Origin: SIAJ01 sp036266155 | GTDB taxonomy: Bacteria > Planctomycetota > Planctomycetia > Gemmatales > Gemmataceae | Direction: 5' to 3' | Length of the DNA: 7,381 nucleotides | Assembly: GCA_036266155.1 (NCBI GenBank) | Contig: DATANR010000370.1 | Span: 1 to 7,381 of the forward strand | Part shown: positions 1 through 5,424 of the stretch, piece after piece | Layout: the number at the start of each line of letters is the position of its first letter | Position numbering within the stretch: position 1 is the stretch's first letter | The notes under the pieces: generated by a model | What the model saw: the letters and a program-made list of their open reading frames with translations, nothing else | Told to the model about the DNA's origin: nothing | Databases searched by the model: none | Program-made: the position numbers and the translations under genes

Positions 1-1
1 G

Positions 2-742
2 GGGCCGAATGGGGCCGGCAAGAGTACGACTGTCCGCGTATTGATCGGCCAGCGACGGGCCGACGGCGGGACGGCGACGGTCGGCGGCTTCGACGTCGCT
101 CGTCAATGGCACAAGGTCAAGCCGCTCTTTGGTTACGTTCCCGATCGCGATAATCATTTTGACGAATTCACCGGCCGACGCAATTTGACGATTTTTGCCG
201 ATCTCTATGGGGCGTCGCGCGATCGCATCCAAGAATGTCTGAAGCTGGTCGAGTTGACCGACGCGGCTGACGTGCCGGTCAGCGGTTATTCGATGGGCAT
301 GAAGAAAAAACTGTTGCTAGCCCGTGCTCTCCTGCACGACCCGCCGGTGATGTACCTCGACGAGCCGACCGCCAACCTGGACATCCATTCGTGCGCTATT
401 GTGCATCGCATCTTGCGTGAACGCGTGAAGGCCGGCGCGACGGTGCTATTGACCACCCATAACATGAACGAGGTGGAAACGATCTGCGACCGCGTCGGCA
501 TCATGGCGCGCGGAAAGCTGATTGCCCTCGACTCGCCGCTGACCCTTCGGCAGCGGCACACGGAGCGCAAGGTCGACGTCATGCTTTCCGGTGGCGAACG
601 GCTCGTGTTCGACCTGGATCGCGATGAGGAACGAGTTCGCCTCGCCGAGTTGACCAGGGCCGGCAAGATTGGCAGCATTCACACGCGTGAATTCGATTTT
701 CACTCGACGTTTCTGAAACTGACTGGAACGGTGTTTGATTAG
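2..742 (+). CDS. ABC transporter ATP-binding protein, 5'-truncated by the window edge
   Basis: This is the cytoplasmic ATPase subunit that powers an ABC transporter, probably an exporter with the permease encoded next. The frame is open to base 2 and 246 residues are visible. The first are GPNGAGKST (Walker A, bases 2-28), so only the N-terminal beta strands, roughly 30-40 residues, are missing. A TTG at 41 is internal, not a start. Further motifs follow in the expected order: a Q-loop region GYVPDRDN with Asp at 143-145 where Gln or Glu is usual, a signature-like SGYSMGM (281-301), Walker B VMYLDEP (347-367) with its catalytic Glu, the D-loop ANLD, and the switch His in TTH (458-460). The YSxGM form of the signature is common in ATPases paired with ABC-2 permeases (NatA/DrrA type). 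The C-terminal 80 residues are accessory. The substrate cannot be read from the sequence. Confidence 0.93.
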   Translation, partial: GPNGAGKSTTVRVLIGQRRADGGTATVGGFDVARQWHKVKPLFGYVPDRDNHFDEFTGRRNLTIFADLYGASRDRIQECLKLVELTDAADVPVSGYSMGMKKKLLLARALLHDPPVMYLDEPTANLDIHSCAIVHRILRERVKAGATVLLTTHNMNEVETICDRVGIMARGKLIALDSPLTLRQRHTERKVDVMLSGGERLVFDLDRDEERVRLAELTRAGKIGSIHTREFDFHSTFLKLTGTVFD

Positions 743-751
743 TGACGAGCA

Positions 752-803
752 GAGGTGCGTAAGCACCCCGATGATGTCGGTCATCGGGATGTTTACGCAC
801 CTC
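752..803. repeat. Long imperfect inverted repeat (hairpin) between ATPase and permease genes
   Basis: Bases 752-774 pair with 781-803 around a 6-base loop (TGTCGG). Of 23 positions, 21 are Watson-Crick pairs, one is a G-T wobble (763/792) and one is a C-A mismatch (766/789). It begins 9 bases after the ATPase stop and ends 17 bases before the preferred permease ATG. No T-tract follows, so it is not a canonical intrinsic terminator. It could be an mRNA-processing or stability element, a partial attenuator, or one copy of a dispersed palindromic repeat. The left arm can also fold alone as GGTGC-GTAA-GCACC (754-767) with a GNRA-type tetraloop. The structure is seen directly; the function is unknown. 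Confidence 0.85.
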
Positions 804-820
804 CGCTCGCCTTAAATCCT

Positions 821-2056
821 ATGCGATGGCACATCCTGAAAACGCTCCTCCATAAGGAGGCGCTTCGGCATGCGACCAACCGGGGGGGGCTTGCGCTTGC
901 GGGGCTGCTCGTCACTGCATCGCTGCTGCTCGCGGCACTGAATCCGGCAGCGGAGCAGGATCGGCCAGCGACGCTGGTGGGCGGCGTGCATCATTGCCTA
1001 GTCTGGTACGACGAAAAGGACGACTGGGTCAACTATCTCGAGGCGCATGTTCCCCCAGGGCTCAGGGACAATATCCGGTTTTACCCACTGAATCACCGAC
1101 TCGGCTTGGAAGAGCATCGCCAATACGACACGGGCACGGGTGGTATCGAGATTCGCGCAATGCCGGCGTCCGAAGGCGTGCCACATTTTCGCGTCTATGT
1201 TCGCTATCCGGAAGGCGACCGCACAGGGATGGCGATCTACGAGAATTGGTTCTGGAAGGAGTCGTACCGGTTCTTTCATTCGCGAGCTTCCGCCGAGCTA
1301 ACCGCCAAGGGTGTCGACCCGCAACATACATTGCCCCCCGCCGCGACTGATGACGAGCTTTGGTCGGAGCGCCAGATCTACCGCGACCTCTTCGAGCGCT
1401 ATGCAACAGTCGCCAATGGCACGACAGGGCGTGACGCGGTGCCCATCCTGGAATTGCGCGAACGCGCCGTCGTCGGGGGGTCGCTCGATCTGCGCGCGGC
1501 GATTGCGACGGCTCTCGTGATGTTCTCGCTCTGCTTCACCTGCGTGTATCTGATGCCGTCGTTGACGTGTGAAGAACGCGAACGCGGCTTGCTGTTGGCC
1601 CAGGCCCTTAGTCCGGCGACGGCGGCAGAGATTCTAGCGGCGAAGTTTCTCTTCTACCCGGCGTTCGGCATCTTGCTGGCGACGCTGTTGGCCGGCATTC
1701 ACAATCCCGTCGTCCTCGGTCGGCCATTCTTCTGGATGTCGCTTGGCACACTCTCGGTCGGAACGCTCGGCATCGGCATGACAGTCGCATGCCTGGCGAA
1801 GACGCAAAGGGCCGCCAGTTTAGGGGCGCTCTGCTACATGCTGGCGATTGCACTCGTTCTGCTTATTTGCCAGCAAAATGACTTGCGCATCCTGCCGAGG
1901 CTGGCGCTCGAGTATCACGCTCCACATCTACTTCATGCGACATTGACGAATCAATTGCGCCCGGAACACTGGTGGAACCTGGCAGCGAGCGGCGTCCTGG
2001 CATGCGGCTGGGCGATGCTGGCAGTCATCCTTTTTCGCCGACGCGGCTGGCAATAG
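821..2056 (+). CDS. ABC-2 type transporter permease with a large extracytoplasmic domain
   Basis: This is an inner-membrane permease, 411 residues from ATG 821, presumably the partner of the ATPase upstream. One hydrophobic segment lies near the N-terminus (about residues 22-42). A soluble stretch follows (43-226), probably extracytoplasmic, rich in aromatic and charged residues. Five hydrophobic segments come next (about 227-247, 272-292, 303-325, 331-350, 388-405), and the protein ends in a basic FRRRGWQ tail. Between the second and third segments, EERERGLLLAQALSPATAAE matches the cytoplasmic coupling-helix pattern of ABC-2/NatB-like permeases. The frame is open back to GTG 755, but that start would translate the intercistronic hairpin and add 22 hydrophilic residues, so ATG 821 is preferred. 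No Shine-Dalgarno sequence precedes either. The substrate is not identifiable; NatB-like export is only a family-level analogy. Confidence 0.85.
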   Translation: MRWHILKTLLHKEALRHATNRGGLALAGLLVTASLLLAALNPAAEQDRPATLVGGVHHCLVWYDEKDDWVNYLEAHVPPGLRDNIRFYPLNHRLGLEEHRQYDTGTGGIEIRAMPASEGVPHFRVYVRYPEGDRTGMAIYENWFWKESYRFFHSRASAELTAKGVDPQHTLPPAATDDELWSERQIYRDLFERYATVANGTTGRDAVPILELRERAVVGGSLDLRAAIATALVMFSLCFTCVYLMPSLTCEERERGLLLAQALSPATAAEILAAKFLFYPAFGILLATLLAGIHNPVVLGRPFFWMSLGTLSVGTLGIGMTVACLAKTQRAASLGALCYMLAIALVLLICQQNDLRILPRLALEYHAPHLLHATLTNQLRPEHWWNLAASGVLACGWAMLAVILFRRRGWQ

Positions 2057-2063
2057 CTCTTTC

Positions 2064-3290
2064 TCAAACGATACGTGGGTTTGGCTGGGCGGCCGGCGTG
2101 CCGTTTATGGGTTCGCCATCCTCGAGCACCACCGTTGCGTCCAAATCCGGCTCCGGCAACTTGATCGACGGCGTCGAGGCGTGATCCTCCTCCTGCCATT
2201 CCTTCAAGCTGCGTTCGGTGCTCATCAGATAAGCCCACGCCCGGAAGCCCGGTGTGTGCAAGCACACCGCCCGGATGCCGGCCATGATTGGCATGGCGAG
2301 GAACAGGCCCGGGAAGCCCCAGACGAGGTCCCAGAACAGGCACGCAATCATCACAGTCGTGGCGTTGAGGTCCATGCTTCTCCCCATCACCAAGGGCACA
2401 ATGAGGTAGCCCTCGACCGTGACCACGATCGTGTAGAAGACGAGGATCACCGCCGCGGTGAAGGGTGACACGTGGATCAGGGCGTCCAGGATCGGGGGAA
2501 TACCCGCGATGATCGTTCCGATATACGGGACGTAGCAAAGGACAGCCGTCAACAGGGCCCATGTCCACGGCTGGCGCAATTCCAGCAGTGAATACACTAG
2601 TCCCAGAAATAGCCCGAGGCCGATATTCACGAGCGTCCGCCAGACGAGATAAGAACGAATGGCTTCGGCCATGCCCGCTAGTGCTCGTGTCACTGCGCTT
2701 TGGGTGACCGTGTTACGTCCAAAAATAGCCTTGATGCGGTCGGCGAGAAACTGCCCTTCGAGAAGCAGAAACAACAAGATGAACAGGATAATGACGCTTT
2801 GCATCAGCCAGGCGCCGGCGATCTTCGAAAGTGTGATCAGTTGGTCCGTGACGTACCGGCCATCCAGAAGCTGGCGCGTGTAGTTGTAGACGTTCGAGCT
2901 CTCTTCGTCCTTCGGCAGCACGCGGTCGATGGACTTTGGGGCCACCGGTTCAAGTGACTCACGAGCCTTCTTGTAGATTTCCTTGAGTTCCTGGGGGTCC
3001 CGCGGGTTGGGCAGCTCCTGCATGATGGACGGAACCGCCAGTGCAAAGCCAACGAACACGCCGACATTGACGACGATCAGGCCGAGGATCACTGTCAAGC
3101 ACGCGAGAAACCAGGGGAACTTGAGTTTGCGATGCAGCCAGCTTGCGGCCGGCCACAGAATCACCGCCAGAAGCGCGGAAATCGTGACCGGAATAAAGAT
3201 CGACTGGCCGAGATAAAGCGCGACGGATGCCCCAAGGAGGGCGAGGACGTTAAGTCCGATGCGTGTGGCGGATGATAGGTTGAGAAGCAT
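2064..3290 (-). CDS. AI-2E/UPF0118 family transporter-like membrane protein
   Basis: A 408-residue polytopic inner-membrane protein of the AI-2E transporter (PerM/TqsA-like) family. Members have been linked to autoinducer-2 export, Na+/H+ antiport or other solutes, so the specific role is open. The architecture fits: hydrophobic segments at about 11-30, 31-50 and 58-86, a hydrophilic loop at 87-157, then segments at about 158-178, 215-237, 241-266, 275-297 and 308-340. Family-typical motifs are VPYIGTIIAGIPP (254-266) and EGYLIVPLVMGRSMDLN (293-309), followed by a WGFPGLFLAMPI segment (324-335). The last 45 residues form a polar, acidic and proline-containing tail. The start is ATG at 3290 with no evident Shine-Dalgarno. 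It lies 48 bp downstream of folD on the same strand, so co-transcription is likely. Its stop is only 7 bp from the stop of the convergent permease gene. Confidence 0.93.
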   Translation of the reverse strand: MLLNLSSATRIGLNVLALLGASVALYLGQSIFIPVTISALLAVILWPAASWLHRKLKFPWFLACLTVILGLIVVNVGVFVGFALAVPSIMQELPNPRDPQELKEIYKKARESLEPVAPKSIDRVLPKDEESSNVYNYTRQLLDGRYVTDQLITLSKIAGAWLMQSVIILFILLFLLLEGQFLADRIKAIFGRNTVTQSAVTRALAGMAEAIRSYLVWRTLVNIGLGLFLGLVYSLLELRQPWTWALLTAVLCYVPYIGTIIAGIPPILDALIHVSPFTAAVILVFYTIVVTVEGYLIVPLVMGRSMDLNATTVMIACLFWDLVWGFPGLFLAMPIMAGIRAVCLHTPGFRAWAYLMSTERSLKEWQEEDHASTPSIKLPEPDLDATVVLEDGEPINGTPAAQPNPRIV

Positions 3291-3338
3291 GCGCCCGCGG
3301 GTGTTGGCCGTTCCATTGGAAAATCTTGTCTGCGTCCC

Positions 3339-4208
3339 TCACATCATCGCCGCTCGAAGCGTGTTGTGCAACAACATCGTGATTGTCATCGGCCCGACGC
3401 CCTTTGGCACCGGTGAAAGCCAGCCGGCAACCGGGGCGACGCTCGTCTCATCCACGTCGCCGACGAGCTTGCCGTCAACCGAATTGATGCCAACGTCGAT
3501 AACGGCGGCCCCCGGCTTGACCATGTCGCCGGTCACGAAGCGGGCGACGCCGACGGCTGCAATCAGAATATCGGCTTGGCGCGTGATGGCTGGCAGATCG
3601 CGCGTTCCGCGGTGAACGACGCTCACGGTCGCATCGCCGGCTTCGGGAAAATGCGGCGATGGCTTTTGCATCAAAATCATGGCGAGCGGCTTGCCGACAA
3701 TATTGCTGCGGCCGATGACAACGACGTGCCTGCCGGCGGTTGCAATGCAATTGCGCACAAGCATTTGTTGAACGCCAAATGGCGTACACGGCAGAAAGCG
3801 CGGATGCCCGGCGGCGAGCAGGCCGACGTTTTCCGGATGGAAGCAATCGACGTCCTTGCCCGGTATCACGGCACGGATGATCGCTGCCTCGTTCATCTGC
3901 TTCGGCAGCGGGAGTTGCACGAGAATGCCGGAGACCGCCGGATCGCCGTTGAGTTGACTGACCAAATCGAGCAGTTGCGTTTGCGTGGCTGTCGCGGGCA
4001 GCCGGTGCAGCCAGCTCGCCATGCCGGCGTCCTCGCAGGCCTTGCGTTTGTTGCGGACGTAAACTTCGCTGGCCGGGCTCTCTCCCACCAGAACGGCCGC
4101 CAGGCCCGGTCGCCGACCGCCGTCAGCCACGTGTTTGGCGACTCCCGCCGCGGTTTCGGCACGCATCGTTGCCGCGAGTGCCTGTCCATCAATCTTCTGC
4201 GCGGGCAT
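3339..4208 (-). CDS. folD: FolD, methylenetetrahydrofolate dehydrogenase / methenyltetrahydrofolate cyclohydrolase
   Basis: Cytosolic bifunctional enzyme of one-carbon metabolism. It oxidises 5,10-methylene-THF with NADP+ and hydrolyses the methenyl product to 10-formyl-THF, feeding purine and formyl-Met synthesis. At 289 residues it has normal length. The catalytic set is present at E. coli-like positions: Tyr50 and Lys54 in YVRNKRKACEDAGM, Gln98 in GILVQLPLP, and Asp121 in GKDVDCFHPENVG. The nucleotide-binding motif VVVIGRSNIVGKP spans 162-174. The closing motif is SPVPKGVGPMT (265-275). Two usually conserved glycines differ: Cys122 where DVDGFHP is normal, and Lys269 where PVPGGVGP is normal. 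A short insertion (about 181-191) precedes ATVSVVHRGTRDL. ATG 4208 is preceded by GGAG with 5-base spacing. It diverges from the epimerase gene and is followed by the AI-2E family gene. Confidence 0.97.
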   Translation of the reverse strand: MPAQKIDGQALAATMRAETAAGVAKHVADGGRRPGLAAVLVGESPASEVYVRNKRKACEDAGMASWLHRLPATATQTQLLDLVSQLNGDPAVSGILVQLPLPKQMNEAAIIRAVIPGKDVDCFHPENVGLLAAGHPRFLPCTPFGVQQMLVRNCIATAGRHVVVIGRSNIVGKPLAMILMQKPSPHFPEAGDATVSVVHRGTRDLPAITRQADILIAAVGVARFVTGDMVKPGAAVIDVGINSVDGKLVGDVDETSVAPVAGWLSPVPKGVGPMTITMLLHNTLRAAMM

Positions 4209-4213
4209 CGGCG

Positions 4214-4217
4214 CTCC
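4214..4217 (-). promoter_or_regulatory. Shine-Dalgarno-like site for folD
   Basis: On the minus strand GGAG lies five bases upstream of the folD ATG at 4208. It is the clearest ribosome-binding site in the window and supports that start. The other genes here have no comparable site. Confidence 0.5.
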
Positions 4218-4251
4218 AGGCGGGGCGTGAGGTTGGTTTAGCAGAGTGCGG

Positions 4252-4280
4252 TTGACGTGTCCGGCCGATGTCGCTTCAAT
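4252..4280 (+). promoter_or_regulatory. Candidate sigma70-type promoter for the epimerase gene
   Basis: TTGACG (4252-4257, five of six matches to the -35 consensus) is followed after exactly 17 bases by TTCAAT (4275-4280, four of six matches to the -10 consensus). Transcription would begin near 4287, giving a leader of about 29 bases before ATG 4316. This agrees with ATG 4316 as the start and argues against ATG 4268, which would lie upstream of the RNA 5' end. It sits in the 107 bp divergent region shared with folD. The assignment rests on pattern only. Confidence 0.4.
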
Positions 4281-4315
4281 CTCCCTGTCCCTTTGAACGC
4301 ACGGAACCTGTCCGC

Positions 4316-5263
4316 ATGAGCGATCTTTGTCTGGTCACCGGCGGCGCGGGGTTCATTGGCTCGCATCTCGTCGATTCATTGGTTCGCGACGGCCGACCGG
4401 TCCGCGTGCTCGACGACCTGAGCACGGGTCATCGCGAGAACGTCGCCGATCACGGTAAGCGCATTGACCTCGTCGAGGGTTCGATTACTGATCCGACCGC
4501 CGTGGCGAAAGCCGTGCGCGGCGTGGAAACGATCTTTCACCTGGGCGCGCTCGCATCCGTCGCGCGAAGCGTTGAGACGCCGCTGGCGAGCCACGCGGTT
4601 TGTGCGACGGGGACGGTCACGCTTCTCGACGGGGCCAGGCATGCGGGAGTTCGGCGCGTCGTCTATGCGGCCAGTTCTAGCGCCTATGGCGGTTACTCGA
4701 CGCAGGAAGGTCAAACAGAGGACCTGCTGCCGAACGCGTTGTCCCCCTACGCGGCTGCCAAGCTTGCCGGCGAATACTACATGCAGGCGTTCGCCGCGAC
4801 CTACGGCATCGAAACCGTGCGCCTGCGATTCTTCAACATCTTTGGTCCCCGGCAGCGTGCTGATTCGCCGTACTCGGGCGTGATTGCGCTGTTCATCGCG
4901 GCGATGGAGAAGGGACAAATCCCGATAGTTCACGGCGATGGCCTGCAATCGCGCGACTTCACGTATGTCGCGAACTGCGTGCAAGCCATTCGCAAGGCGG
5001 GTGACGCGCCCAGAGTCTCGGCCCGCGTCTTCAACGTCGGCACCGGCAGTAGCGTGACAGTTCTCGATCTGGTGAATGTCCTCAACAAGCTAATGGGAAA
5101 GGCAATTCAAGCGAAACATGCCGATCCGCGGGCCGGCGATGTGCGTTATTCGCAGGCCGACATCACGCGGACGCGCCGCGACCTCGGATACGAACCGACC
5201 GTGTCTTTCGAGGACGGCCTGGCGAAGACGTTGGCGTGGTATCGCGGTGAGAAATGGACCTGA
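4316..5263 (+). CDS. NAD-dependent epimerase/dehydratase (UDP-sugar 4-epimerase-like, extended SDR)
   Basis: Cytosolic nucleotide-sugar enzyme of the extended short-chain dehydrogenase family, probably a UDP-hexose or UDP-HexNAc C4-epimerase supplying cell-surface polysaccharide. It has 315 residues, normal length. The Rossmann NAD-binding motif TGGAGFIGSH is at 8-17, and DDLSTG at 33-38 follows the second strand. The active site shows ASSSAYG (119-125) and the Tyr145-x3-Lys149 pair in SPYAAAKLAGE. RFFNIFGPRQ (171-180), SPYSGVIALF (184-193) and HGDGLQSRDFTYV (206-218) match the substrate-binding half of GalE/WbpP-like epimerases. ATG 4316 is chosen because the Rossmann strand begins four residues later. 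The in-frame ATG at 4268 would add 16 poorly structured residues and overlap the candidate promoter. The exact sugar cannot be assigned. No glycosyltransferase neighbours are visible. Confidence 0.92.
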   Translation: MSDLCLVTGGAGFIGSHLVDSLVRDGRPVRVLDDLSTGHRENVADHGKRIDLVEGSITDPTAVAKAVRGVETIFHLGALASVARSVETPLASHAVCATGTVTLLDGARHAGVRRVVYAASSSAYGGYSTQEGQTEDLLPNALSPYAAAKLAGEYYMQAFAATYGIETVRLRFFNIFGPRQRADSPYSGVIALFIAAMEKGQIPIVHGDGLQSRDFTYVANCVQAIRKAGDAPRVSARVFNVGTGSSVTVLDLVNVLNKLMGKAIQAKHADPRAGDVRYSQADITRTRRDLGYEPTVSFEDGLAKTLAWYRGEKWT

Positions 5264-5342
5264 CGATCGCCAGTTGCGTTGCATCCAGACACACGCATAC
5301 ATTGCCGACTTCCCGGACTCAAACCACTTGCAATAGCGTGAT

Positions 5343-5377
5343 TGACACAAGTTAACCTTCCGATATGACTTGTGTCA
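5343..5377. repeat. Perfect 10 bp inverted repeat in the convergent gap
   Basis: TGACACAAGT (5343-5352) and ACTTGTGTCA (5368-5377) are perfect inverted copies separated by 15 bases. They lie in the AT-richer gap between the 3' ends of the epimerase and EF-hand genes. The position suits a bidirectional terminator hairpin, but neither strand has a following T-tract and the stem is only 40% GC. The left arm overlaps a perfect TTGACA (5342-5347), so an operator or promoter reading is also possible, although no gene lies downstream on the plus strand. Confidence 0.55.
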
Positions 5378-5424
5378 TTCTATCAATTGGTCAAATGTTA
5401 TCGTGAGAGTTCCTCAGAAACGAA

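Noticed and set aside
41..43. TTG as the start codon of the ABC ATPase
   Set aside because: The frame continues upstream to base 2 and encodes the Walker A motif GPNGAGKST, so the gene is truncated by the window edge and TTG is internal.
281..301. Non-canonical ABC signature SGYSMGM as a sign of a defective ATPase
   Set aside because: YSxGM-type signatures are usual in ATPases paired with ABC-2 permeases, and the other catalytic motifs are intact.
1951..2568. 205-residue minus-strand open frame spanning the permease/AI-2E junction
   Set aside because: It is an alternative frame of the AI-2E family gene, with low-complexity Arg/Gly/Pro/His composition and no membrane segments.
3294..3301. 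CCCGCGGG palindrome upstream of the AI-2E family gene
   Set aside because: An 8 bp GC palindrome is expected by chance in sequence this GC-rich, and nothing around it suggests an operator.
3576..4241. 221-residue plus-strand open frame antisense to folD
   Set aside because: It lies opposite an unmistakable folD, shows no recognisable motif, and is best explained by high GC leaving long open antisense frames.
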